NCBI GenBank assembly: GCA_013003325.1
Contig: JABDJU010000305.1
Location: forward strand, 1 to 13,866
Reading direction: 5' to 3'
Source: Acidimicrobiales bacterium
GTDB lineage: Bacteria; Actinomycetota; Acidimicrobiia; Acidimicrobiales; SZUA-35
DNA: 13,866 bases
The number at the start of each line of letters is the position of its first letter. Position 1 is the first letter of the stretch. Both the position numbers and the translations under genes were made by a program. This document shows, piece by piece, positions 6,945 to 13,866 of this stretch. Below the pieces are notes generated by a model. That model was not told the origin of the DNA. It ran no database searches and worked only from the letters and a program-made list of their open reading frames with translations.

Positions 6945-8423
6945 ATGAGTGCTATAGAGGAGCGGGCCCGGCCCGGCCTCACCCTTCAAGGCTCGCTGGT
7001 TCTGTTCTTCGGCGCGATCGGCTTCTTGATCGGGCGCCGGGTGCTCGGCGACAACTCATTCCTTACCCACTTCGCCACGGGGCAGCTGATCATCGACCGA
7101 GGCTCTGTGCCGACCGTCGACCCCTACAGCTTCACGGCCAAGGGCGAACCGTGGGTGGTGCAGAGCTGGCTGGCCAGCGTGCTGTATGCCGGCGTCGATG
7201 GTGTTTTGGGCGGCTTCGGCGTGCGGCTGATGAACGGCGTCCTCACCGGGGCCACGGCTGCCCTGGTATGGAAGATGACGAGTCGGCGCAACGCCAACGT
7301 CTTCGTGCCGCTGGGGCTCACCGGAGCCGTGCTGATCATCGGGGCGAGCATGTGGTCAGCCCGGCCGCTGTTGTTCGGACTTCTCGGCTTCACCCTCGTA
7401 CTCGCAGTACTCGAGGGGCTCATCCGGCCTCTGTGGTTGCTGCCGATCATGTGGGTGTGGGTGAACAGCCATGGTTCGTTCCCGTTGGCCGGTGTGCTCG
7501 TCGGGACCGTGGGGGTCGGCCAATGGCTGGATTCCCGACAATTCCCGGTCGACACCGCCCGCGTCCTCGGCTACGTGACCGCCGGAACCCTCCTCGGTGC
7601 CATCAACCCGCTAGGGCCGCGCCTGCTTTGGTTCCCGGTGCAGTTGCTCGGAAGAGGTGAGGCGCTCGACAACGTGGTCGAGTGGCGGCCCTTCACCCTC
7701 GAAGGGATCACCGCCTGGGTGTTCGCCGGCCTGATCGTCGCCTTCGTCGTGAGCTTGACCCGCACGGTCGAGTGGCGCAACGTGGTACCCGCCACGGTCT
7801 TCACCCTCGCTGCGTTCCTCGCCATCCGCAACATCGTGGTCGCGAGCGTTGTCCTGGCTGTAGTGGCGGCACCACATCTGCAGCTCACGCTGGGGCAGCT
7901 CCGACACACCGACCGCGGTCCTGCGCCACGGATTCTCGGCGTCGGATCGATTGCCCTTGCACTCCTCGCTGTGGTCGCATCGATGTCGGGGTCGGTCGAC
8001 TTCGACGGCTACCCGATCGATGAGATCGATGCGCTCGACGAGGCGGGCCTGTTCGATGGCAACCATCGCGTGCTGCACTCAGAGGTCGTCGGCAACTACC
8101 TCGGTTTCCGCTTTGGAACCGACGCCAACGTGTTCGTCGACGACCGATTCGACTTCTACCCCCAGCAGGTGCTCGACGACTTCGACGTGATGCTCTACGG
8201 CGGTGACTACCAAGCCGTGGTCGATCGCTGGGAGCCCGACGCGATCCTCTGGAAGCAGGGCGGCGGATTCCAGCAGTGGCTCGAAGCCCGCGGCGACTGG
8301 GTGGTCGACGACCCACTCGAAATCGTCGACGGGCAAACCGGCGAAACACAAGAGAGCGATTGGTTCCTCGCCTGGCCGTCGGTGGCTACACCATCTCCCG
8401 AAGTTCTCGCCGCAAATCCCTGA
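6945..8423 (+). CDS. Polytopic membrane protein, GT-C glycosyltransferase-like candidate
   Basis: This 492-aa protein has about nine hydrophobic segments (near 14-32, 76-107, 121-137, 142-158, 164-195, 207-220, 256-273, 281-309, 330-346) and a hydrophilic C-terminal domain (350-492) rich in Asp and Trp. The first loop, with HFATGQLIIDRGSVPTVDPY (42-61) followed by SFTAKGEPW and a QSWLASVLY helix, resembles the loop of GT-C/PMT-like membrane proteins that place an acidic residue and a G-x-P-x-x-D-P-x-S pattern after the first membrane segment. NSHGSFP (174-180), AIRN (293-296) and VDDRFDFYP (398-406) are other likely conserved spots. No reaction can be assigned. It starts 4 nt after tadC and so is probably the last operon gene; glycosylation of pilins or cell-surface material is an attractive guess, but unproven. 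Its end overlaps the 3' end of uvrB by 38 bp. Confidence 0.72.
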   Translation: MSAIEERARPGLTLQGSLVLFFGAIGFLIGRRVLGDNSFLTHFATGQLIIDRGSVPTVDPYSFTAKGEPWVVQSWLASVLYAGVDGVLGGFGVRLMNGVLTGATAALVWKMTSRRNANVFVPLGLTGAVLIIGASMWSARPLLFGLLGFTLVLAVLEGLIRPLWLLPIMWVWVNSHGSFPLAGVLVGTVGVGQWLDSRQFPVDTARVLGYVTAGTLLGAINPLGPRLLWFPVQLLGRGEALDNVVEWRPFTLEGITAWVFAGLIVAFVVSLTRTVEWRNVVPATVFTLAAFLAIRNIVVASVVLAVVAAPHLQLTLGQLRHTDRGPAPRILGVGSIALALLAVVASMSGSVDFDGYPIDEIDALDEAGLFDGNHRVLHSEVVGNYLGFRFGTDANVFVDDRFDFYPQQVLDDFDVMLYGGDYQAVVDRWEPDAILWKQGGGFQQWLEARGDWVVDDPLEIVDGQTGETQESDWFLAWPSVATPSPEVLAANP

Positions 8424-10425
8424 TCTCGTCGCGAATTCGCGCTGCGTACTCGAAACGAAGGTCGGCTGAGGCTTCCCGCATCTCCTCTTCGAGGGTCTGG
8501 ATCAGGCGGCGAAGCTCGTCCTCAGGAAGCTCGGCCAGCTCTTTGAGCTTCGTGTCTTCTCCGGGCCGGCGGGTGCGGCGCCCTTCCCCCGGAAACGGGG
8601 CGGTTTGCCGTTCCTCGTTGGGGCGCAGCATGGCCAGGATGTCGGTGACCGCCTTCCTGACGGTTTGGGGATCGATCCCGTGCTCCTCGTTGTAGGCCTG
8701 CTGAAGCGCGCGGCGGCGGTTGGTCTCCGACATGGCGTTCTGCATCGAGTCGGTGACCTTGTCGGCGTACATGATCACGCGACCGTCGACGTTGCGGGCC
8801 GCCCGACCGATGGTCTGGATCAGCGACGTCTCCGAGCGGAGGAACCCCTCCTTGTCGGCGTCGAGGATGCAGACCAGCTGCACCTCCGGCAGATCGAGGC
8901 CCTCACGAAGCAGGTTGATCCCGACGAGGACGTCGAATTCGCCGAGTCGTAGGCCCCGGAGCAGCTCGATCCGGTTGATCGTGTCGACTTCGGAGTGCAG
9001 GTACCTCACCCGCAGGCCCTGCTCCAGCAAGTAGTCGGTGAGGTCTTCGGACATCTTCTTGGTCAGGGTGGTGATCAGCACACGACCATCGGCCTTGACG
9101 ACCTCGGTTACCTCTTCCATCAGATCGTCGATCTGGCCTTTCGTGGGGCGGATGACGACCTCGGGGTCGATCAGGCCGGTGGGCCGGACGATCTGCTCGG
9201 CGACGGTGGCGGAGTGCTCGAGTTCGAACGGGCCGGGCGTGGCCGACAGGAACACCACCTGACCGGCGCGCTCGGCCCACTCTTCGAACCGAAGCGGACG
9301 GTTGTCGGCCGCTGAGGGCAGCCGGAATCCGTGCTCGATCAGAACCTCTTTCCGCGATCGATCGCCGGCGTATTGACCGTGCAGCTGGGGTACTGCCACG
9401 TGACTTTCATCGATGATCGTGATGAAGTCGTCAGGGAAGAAATCGATCAGGGTGTAGGGAGCTTCGCCGGGGGATCGGCCGTCGATGTGACGGCTGTAGT
9501 TCTCGATCCCGTTGCAGAAGCCCATCTCCTGGATCATCTCGAGGTCGTACTGGGTTCGCATCCGCAGCCGTTGTGCCTCGAGCAGCTTCTGTTCCTTTTC
9601 GAGCACCTGGAGACGGTCGCGAAGTTCGTCTTCGATACTCACGATGGCGCTGCGCATCTTCGCATCCGAGGCCGAATAGTGAGTGGCCGGCCAGATCACG
9701 AGATCTCTGAGGGTCTCGAGCTTCTCGCCGGTGACCGGGTCGAAGCTCGTGATCGACTCGATTTCGTCGCCGAACAATTCGATCCGGACGGCGAACTCTT
9801 CGTACGCTGGATGAACCTCGATCGTGTCGCCCCGAACCCGGAACTTGCCCCGCACCAGGTTCATGTCGTTGCGCTCGTAGCGCATGTCGACCAGCTTGCC
9901 GAGTACATCGCGCTGGTCGACCTCGATCCCGGATTGCAGGATGAGCGTTTTTGCCCGGTACTCCTCTGGCGAGCCCAGACCGTAGATACAGCTGACCGAA
10001 GCCACAACGATCACATCCCGACGGGTGAGCAACGCGCTGGTGGCGGCGTGCCGCAAACGGTCGATCTCGTCGTTGACCGAGGAGTCCTTCTCGATGTAGG
10101 TGTCGGAGCTCGGGATGTAGGCCTCGGGCTGGTAGTAGTCGTAGTAGCTCACGAAGTACTCGACCCGGTTGCTGGGGAAGAACTCGCGGAACTCGTTGGC
10201 CAGCTGGGCGGCCAACGACTTGTTGGGGGCGATGACGAGCGCCGGCCGTTGGGCTCGCTCGATCGTCCAGGCGATGGTCGCGCTCTTCCCCGAACCGGTG
10301 ATACCGAGCAGTGTCTGGTACCGGTTGCCCCGCTCGAGGCTTTCGGTCAGCGCGTCGACTGCTTTGGGCTGATCGCCGGCCGGCTCATAGTCCGACACCA
10401 TCTTGAATCCAACTGCCTCACCCAT
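8386..10425 (-). CDS. uvrB: Excinuclease ABC subunit B (UvrB)
   Basis: UvrB is the damage-verifying helicase-like subunit of nucleotide excision repair. It receives DNA lesions from UvrA and recruits UvrC for incision. The 679-aa protein is of normal length and appears complete: Walker A GITGSGKS (41-48), the beta-hairpin region with YYDYYQPEAYIP (94-105) that clamps the DNA, the DEAD-like IIDESH (337-342), SATP (394-397), the motif VI region QTIGRAARN (537-545), and a C-terminal UVR motif (about 633-668) for UvrC contact. ATG 10425 has GAGG close upstream and a TAGGCT box exactly 6 nt away. The next in-frame ATG is at residue 9. It follows coaE by 37 nt, so the two may be co-transcribed. I see no recognisable SOS box in that gap. 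Confidence 0.97.
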   Translation of the reverse strand: MGEAVGFKMVSDYEPAGDQPKAVDALTESLERGNRYQTLLGITGSGKSATIAWTIERAQRPALVIAPNKSLAAQLANEFREFFPSNRVEYFVSYYDYYQPEAYIPSSDTYIEKDSSVNDEIDRLRHAATSALLTRRDVIVVASVSCIYGLGSPEEYRAKTLILQSGIEVDQRDVLGKLVDMRYERNDMNLVRGKFRVRGDTIEVHPAYEEFAVRIELFGDEIESITSFDPVTGEKLETLRDLVIWPATHYSASDAKMRSAIVSIEDELRDRLQVLEKEQKLLEAQRLRMRTQYDLEMIQEMGFCNGIENYSRHIDGRSPGEAPYTLIDFFPDDFITIIDESHVAVPQLHGQYAGDRSRKEVLIEHGFRLPSAADNRPLRFEEWAERAGQVVFLSATPGPFELEHSATVAEQIVRPTGLIDPEVVIRPTKGQIDDLMEEVTEVVKADGRVLITTLTKKMSEDLTDYLLEQGLRVRYLHSEVDTINRIELLRGLRLGEFDVLVGINLLREGLDLPEVQLVCILDADKEGFLRSETSLIQTIGRAARNVDGRVIMYADKVTDSMQNAMSETNRRRALQQAYNEEHGIDPQTVRKAVTDILAMLRPNEERQTAPFPGEGRRTRRPGEDTKLKELAELPEDELRRLIQTLEEEMREASADLRFEYAARIRDEIRDLRRELREMV

Positions 10426-10431
10426 GACCTC

Positions 10432-10437
10432 AGCCTA
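10432..10437 (-). promoter_or_regulatory. Possible -10 element of a leaderless uvrB promoter
   Basis: On the minus strand, TAGGCT is followed by exactly 6 nt (GAGGTC) and then the uvrB ATG. TANNNT at this spacing is the usual geometry for leaderless actinobacterial mRNAs. No good -35 is visible, and GAGG could equally be a Shine-Dalgarno site, so this is tentative. Confidence 0.35.
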
Positions 10438-10462
10438 ACGAGGCGGTGTGACAGTGATCCCG

Positions 10463-11059
10463 CTAGGACGGGGTCGAGATCCGCTGCCAGAGGCGATCGA
10501 CCTGGACGGCGAGGTCGTCGAGCGACCCGGAATTGTCGATCACATGGTCGGCCAAGGCCAGCCGTTCGTCCCTGCCGGCCTGAGCTCTGATCCGTTTCTG
10601 GGCATCGGCAGGCTCGAAGCCTCGATAGCGAACCAGGCGGTCGATCTGGTCTTCGATTGCCAGGTCGACCACGATGATCTCGCCTACCCCGTAGGGGTTG
10701 TCGGTCTCGGTCAGCAGCGCCATGTCGAGAATCACCACCCGATCGCTGCTTGCCAGCGAGTCGATGCGACGCTGGATCTCCACCCGAAGCGCAGGATGCA
10801 CGATCGCCTCGAGTGCCTTCAGCTGGGCCTCGTCGCTGAAAACGATGGCTGCCACCGCGCCGCGATCGAGGGATCCATCGTGGGCGACGATCGTGTCGCC
10901 CCATCGGGCCACCATCGCCTCGAAGACCGGCTCGCCCGGTCGCTGGAGCTCCCTCACCACCGCATCGGCATCGATCACGTGAGCGCCGCGCTCGGCCAGA
11001 AGTTTGGAAACCGTCGACTTTCCTGAACCGATGCCGCCGGTGAGTCCAATCAGGCGCAT
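10463..11059 (-). CDS. coaE: Dephospho-CoA kinase (CoaE)
   Basis: CoaE phosphorylates the 3'-hydroxyl of dephospho-CoA with ATP, the final step of coenzyme A synthesis in the cytoplasm. From ATG 11059 it is 198 aa, the usual size. The P-loop GGIGSGKST (8-16) is intact, followed by VIDADAVVRELQ (28-39), then LDMALLTET in the position of the family's D-x-P-L-L-x-E motif, and near the C terminus ADHVIDNSGSLDDL, the classical adenine-side/lid end of the family. The frame is open further upstream (to 11323), but the family starts at M-R-L-I-G-L-T-G-G and no Met lies just before it. There is no Shine-Dalgarno site; a TACGCT box 6 nt ahead suggests leaderless translation. coaE followed by uvrB is a neighbourhood also found in mycobacteria. 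Confidence 0.95.
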   Translation of the reverse strand: MRLIGLTGGIGSGKSTVSKLLAERGAHVIDADAVVRELQRPGEPVFEAMVARWGDTIVAHDGSLDRGAVAAIVFSDEAQLKALEAIVHPALRVEIQRRIDSLASSDRVVILDMALLTETDNPYGVGEIIVVDLAIEDQIDRLVRYRGFEPADAQKRIRAQAGRDERLALADHVIDNSGSLDDLAVQVDRLWQRISTPS

Positions 11060-11065
11060 ACATGC

Positions 11066-11071
11066 AGCGTA
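11066..11071 (-). promoter_or_regulatory. Probable -10 element of a leaderless coaE promoter
   Basis: On the minus strand, TACGCT is followed by GCATGT (6 nt) and then ATG 11059. This TANNNT-N6-ATG layout puts the expected transcription start at the A of ATG. The absence of any Shine-Dalgarno site agrees with it. No convincing -35 is seen. Confidence 0.45.
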
Positions 11072-11162
11072 GAGGGTGTCCGAGGGCCTCATTCCAGACG
11101 GCGAGATGCCGACGGGAAACTGTGGGGCAAGGCCATCGGGTCCGCTCCGCACGTTTCGACCC

Positions 11163-12881
11163 ATGACCGCACCAGCGATACCACGCACCTCGCCATCAGC
11201 AGCGAGCACCGACCTCTCGGTGGGAAGCGACGCGCTCGCGCTCCTGGGCGAAACCGACCGGCTGGCGCCGTTCAACCCGGCCATTCTCGCCGTTCGGTGG
11301 GCCACGACCATGGTCTGTGTCACCCTTGCGACCCAGGCGTTCCTCGACCGCGACTACACCGTGATCCCGTGGGTCATGGGCATGGTGGCCAACACGGTCA
11401 TACGCACCTTCAGCCCACTGTCCTACACCGGTTCGGTTCGAAGTCTCGTCGATCTCCTGCTGGAGGTTGGACTGACGGTCCTCGCAGTGTGTCTCACCGG
11501 CTTCTGGAACTCACCCCTGGTCTTCACGCTGCTGGTCGCCGCGATCATCGCTGGTTTCGCCCGAGGCTTCGCCTTCGGAATCCGGGTGGCGGCGTCGTCG
11601 GCGATCACGGTGTCGCTCACGAACCTCTCGGCCGAAGCATGGTCCGAAGAGGCCTTCCTGGTGTCGGCTCGATGGAGCACGGTGCTGGTGCTCATCGGTG
11701 TCGTCGCCGGGTACGCCCGAAGGATCTCCGGAGAAGCGAACCGGCAACACACGTTGGCGCTCGACCGACTCAGCCGCCTGGCCGACGCCAACGCGCTCCT
11801 GTCCAACCTGCACCGAGTCGCCCAGACGCTGCCGGCCTCACTCGATCTCAATGAGGTCCTCGACAGCACGCTGGCCCGCCTGCGAGGGCTGGTGAAGACC
11901 GACTCGGCCGTGATCCTCACGCGCGAAGACATCGACGGCACGTGGACCGTCGCTCGAAAGCAGTCGATGGCCCTCAATGGCTCGCTCGACACCGACCAGC
12001 TGCCGGTTCCGGCCCAAGCGGCGCTCACCTCCCGTCGCGTGCTCCGCCAGGGTGACCTGGCCGGCATCGGGCCGGGATTCAACCCCGGGTCGCAGTCGGG
12101 AATCTATGCGCCTCTCGTCGCCCGGGGAAGCCTGGTCGGCCTGTTGGCTGTCGAGAGCAGGAACGCTGACGAATTCCTTGAACGGGATCGTGAGGTCGTA
12201 CAAGGCTTCATCGAGCCAGTCTCGCTGGCCATCGACAACGCCCGCTGGTTCGCCCGGATCAAGACCGTGTCGGCCGACGAGGAACGAACCAGGATCGCCC
12301 GCGATCTACACGACAGCATCGGCCAGTCGCTGGCCTACCTCGGCTTCGAACTGGACCGAATCGTGAAGCGTGAGGACGAGGGTGAGCCGATTTCTGACCA
12401 GCTCGAAGACCTGCGGAGGGACCTTCGTGGAGTCGTAGGCGAGGTTCGGGACACCCTGTATGACCTGCGCACAGACGTGGGCGCCGACAAAGACTTCGCC
12501 GCCACCATGGAAGAGTTCGCCGGACGGGTCTCTGAACGCACCGGAATGGAGATCGCCATCCACGTTTCGGCCGACCCGGACAATCGCCTGCCCATTCTCC
12601 AAGAACGAGAGATGTGGAGAATTGCCCAGGAAGCGCTCATTAACTGCGAACGTCATGCCGATGCAAGAAGGGTGGACATTGCGTGGCATTGCAGCAAAGT
12701 CGGAGCCCAGCTTGTGGTTACCGACGACGGGCGTGGGTTCACGCCTGCTGCAGGACGCGTCGACAGCTACGGAATCCGAGGCATGAGAGAACGTGCCTCC
12801 AGCGTGGGCGCCACGTTTGAAATCACATCAGCCCCGGGAGAAGGGACGACAGTACGTTGCATCCTCGCACGAAACTCATAA
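11163..12881 (+). CDS. Membrane sensor histidine kinase, NarL/DegS type, with GAF domain
   Basis: From ATG 11163 the protein is 572 aa. An N-terminal block with about six hydrophobic segments (near 42-62, 66-81, 95-113, 118-136, 139-155, 171-186) is the likely sensor or anchor. A GAF-like domain follows (about 215-362), then a HisKA_3 dimerisation domain with phosphoacceptor His383 in RIARDLHDSIGQSL (377-390), and a HATPase_c domain with the N-box EALINCERHA (490-499), DDGRGF (521-526), GIRGMRERA (537-545) and GTT (561-563). All catalytic motifs appear present. The input is unknown. Alternative starts are GTG 11076 and ATG 11106; neither has a good ribosome binding site, and ATG 11163 leaves room for a promoter facing away from coaE. 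The partner regulator overlaps its 3' end, so the two form a two-component system. Confidence 0.92.
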   Translation: MTAPAIPRTSPSAASTDLSVGSDALALLGETDRLAPFNPAILAVRWATTMVCVTLATQAFLDRDYTVIPWVMGMVANTVIRTFSPLSYTGSVRSLVDLLLEVGLTVLAVCLTGFWNSPLVFTLLVAAIIAGFARGFAFGIRVAASSAITVSLTNLSAEAWSEEAFLVSARWSTVLVLIGVVAGYARRISGEANRQHTLALDRLSRLADANALLSNLHRVAQTLPASLDLNEVLDSTLARLRGLVKTDSAVILTREDIDGTWTVARKQSMALNGSLDTDQLPVPAQAALTSRRVLRQGDLAGIGPGFNPGSQSGIYAPLVARGSLVGLLAVESRNADEFLERDREVVQGFIEPVSLAIDNARWFARIKTVSADEERTRIARDLHDSIGQSLAYLGFELDRIVKREDEGEPISDQLEDLRRDLRGVVGEVRDTLYDLRTDVGADKDFAATMEEFAGRVSERTGMEIAIHVSADPDNRLPILQEREMWRIAQEALINCERHADARRVDIAWHCSKVGAQLVVTDDGRGFTPAAGRVDSYGIRGMRERASSVGATFEITSAPGEGTTVRCILARNS

Positions 12882-13564
12882 AAACTCAGCCCGGGGCGAC
12901 GACCCCTCGGCCCGAATCGAGCGGAGCGATCCGCCTCATGTTGGCCGATGATCACCGCATGCTGCGGGAGGGTCTACGCCGTTCGATGAGCGAGCGAGGC
13001 TTCGATGTTGTGGGCGAGGCCCGCGACGGGGCCGAAGCGGTCGATCTGGCCGCAGCGCTTCAGCCCGATGTGATCCTCATGGACGTGACGATGCCCGAAC
13101 TTGACGGTGTCGAGGCGGCCAGGGCCATCAAGGAGCGGTACGCCAACATCAAGGTGATCATGCTCACGATGCACGCCGATCAAGACGTGCTCGCCGAAGC
13201 TATCCGTGCCGGTGCCAACGGGTACCTGGTCAAGGACTGCAGCACCGACGAGATCGCCTCAGCGATCGAAAGCGTCGCTCTCGGTGAAACCGCACTCTCC
13301 CCACGCCTGGCCGCGTCGATGCTGGCCGAGGTCCGCCGCGGCGAATCACAGGCCGAGGCCGAGAAGGTCATCACCAAGCGCGAAGAAGAAGTGCTTCAGC
13401 TGATCGCCGACGGGTGTTCCACCCCCGAGGTTGCCGAGCAACTCTTCATCAGCCAGAAGACGGTGAAGAACCACCTGGCTTCGATCTATCAGAAGCTCGA
13501 CGCCCGCGACCGCACCCAGGCTGTGCTCCAGGCCGTGCGCATGGGCATCGTCACGCTGAAATAG
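12857..13564 (+). CDS. LuxR-family response regulator (NarL/DegU type)
   Basis: The partner of the upstream histidine kinase is a receiver domain plus a LuxR-type helix-turn-helix, a DNA-binding transcription factor activated by phosphorylation. Numbered from TTG 12857 (235 aa), the receiver spans about 25-145 with acidic Asp31/Asp32, phosphoacceptor Asp76 (LMDVTMPELDG), Thr104 and Lys126. The HTH spans about 173-233 (KREEEVLQLIADG ... SQKTVKNHLASIY), typical of the family. Start choice: the first beta strand (AIRLMLADDH) needs residues before the ATG at 12938, and the only start codon that supplies them is TTG 12857, which overlaps the kinase by 25 nt and follows GGGAGAAGGGA. The first 23 residues are a Pro/Thr-rich extension. 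Its targets cannot be read from this sequence. Confidence 0.93.
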   Translation: MHPRTKLIKTQPGATTPRPESSGAIRLMLADDHRMLREGLRRSMSERGFDVVGEARDGAEAVDLAAALQPDVILMDVTMPELDGVEAARAIKERYANIKVIMLTMHADQDVLAEAIRAGANGYLVKDCSTDEIASAIESVALGETALSPRLAASMLAEVRRGESQAEAEKVITKREEEVLQLIADGCSTPEVAEQLFISQKTVKNHLASIYQKLDARDRTQAVLQAVRMGIVTLK

Positions 13565-13866
13565 TCTGCCTTCGCTCGCCTCTAGCCGTACGTGGCGAAC
13601 GATTGTCTATTGCCTGACTCGTCGGGCTCCGTTGATCTCTGATTGGGTCGGGTCGCTCTGGCCACGTTGCACGGAGCTGACTTGATCGCTGCGTGCAGCC
13701 TGGCTGGTGCGGCGGCAGCGTCAAAGTCCGTCTCGGACCCACGTTCTCACTCGCTGACGCTCGCTTCGTGGTTCCTCCGTCGCTCGCTCGCAGCGGCGGC
13801 CGTGGGTGTGGCACGAAACATCGCACCGCTGCCGCTCTGGAGGCGAGCAGAGGCAGGCAGGTAGGC
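13565..13866. other. 302-base gene-free tail with inverted repeats and CGCTCG-like motifs
   Basis: I see no convincing gene here. A 73-codon frame (13643-13864) is low-complexity Ala/Leu/Ser/Arg without a ribosome binding site. Inverted repeats are unusually dense: AGCGTCA/TGACGCT (13717-13723/13755-13761) around GTCCG/CGGAC (13726-13730/13734-13738), ACCCACG/CGTGGGT (13737-13743/13801-13807) and GCGGCAGCG/CGCTGCCGC (13712-13720/13827-13835). CGCTCG/TCGCT words recur from 13751 to 13795, and GGCA-like units end the window (13853-13866). It may be a dispersed intergenic repeat, an RNA with alternative folds, or the edge of a region that continues to the right. I could not match it to a tRNA, tmRNA, RNase P or SRP RNA. 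Confidence 0.4.
13612..13627 (+). terminator. Weak hairpin downstream of the response regulator
   Basis: GCCTGA (13612-13617) pairs with TCGGGC (13622-13627), with one G-T pair and a 4-nt loop, 47 nt after the stop codon. No T-run follows. It may be an inefficient terminator or nothing. Confidence 0.22.

Noticed and set aside
10426..10462. LexA/SOS box upstream of uvrB
   Set aside because: No palindromic actinobacterial or proteobacterial SOS-box pattern is visible in the 37-nt gap.
9331..10590. 419-codon open frame on the + strand, opposite uvrB
   Set aside because: It is the antisense shadow of uvrB. Long antisense frames are common in GC-rich coding DNA, and its translation shows no family motif while the - strand gives a complete UvrB.
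11060..11323. Longer coaE reading frame beginning at 11323
   Set aside because: The extra residues overlap the histidine kinase start on the other strand and match nothing in CoaE; the family begins at the P-loop strand, which fits ATG 11059.
13643..13864. 73-codon frame at the right edge
   Set aside because: Its composition is repetitive Ala/Leu/Ser/Arg driven by the CGCTCG-like DNA repeats, with no ribosome binding site and no recognisable domain.
13710..13866. Known structured RNA gene (RNase P, tmRNA, SRP or tRNA)
   Set aside because: AAAGTCCG at 13723-13730 resembles part of the RNase P core, but the rest of the conserved core is absent, and no tRNA-type T-loop motif is present.

Overview
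The window looks like chromosomal DNA of a GC-rich actinobacterium. An Acidimicrobiia/Ilumatobacter-like lineage is my guess, made from gene content only, with no search. The support is a Tad (Flp) pilus cluster whose TadB-type protein is fused to an exported von Willebrand A-like domain, the coaE-uvrB pairing (in Mycobacterium tuberculosis these sit close together after rpsA), GTG/TTG starts, and TANNNT boxes placed as for leaderless mRNAs. I see no insertion sequence, phage gene, CRISPR array, tRNA or rRNA.

Region 1 (1-8423, + strand) is a tightly packed Tad pilus operon: the acidic tail of an unknown gene, a 166-nt structured leader, cpaB/rcpC, cpaE/tadZ, cpaF/tadA, a VWA-tadB fusion, tadC, and a polytopic membrane protein of GT-C-like appearance. 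CpaF would power pilus assembly, the TadB and TadC proteins would form the inner-membrane platform, CpaE would localise the machine, and CpaB would be its cell-envelope SAF-domain component. The pilin, TadE-like minor pilins and prepilin peptidase are not in the window. Genes abut or overlap except for a 93-nt gap before cpaF that holds two hairpins.

Region 2 (8386-11059, - strand) carries coaE (last step of coenzyme A synthesis) followed by uvrB (nucleotide excision repair). uvrB converges on the last Tad-operon gene and their 3' ends overlap by 38 bp.

Region 3 (about 11163-13564, + strand) is a NarL/DegS-type two-component pair: a membrane histidine kinase with a GAF domain and an overlapping LuxR-type response regulator. 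It diverges from coaE. Nothing in the sequence ties it to the pili. The last 302 bases hold no convincing gene but are rich in inverted repeats and CGCTCG-like motifs.

The most interesting observation is in the cpaB leader. An 8-nt stretch (193-200) is perfectly complementary to the cpaB Shine-Dalgarno region (237-244), and the hairpin nested between them has a competing upstream partner (180-185). This is the geometry of a translational RNA switch at the head of the Tad genes. I do not recognise it as a known riboswitch class.
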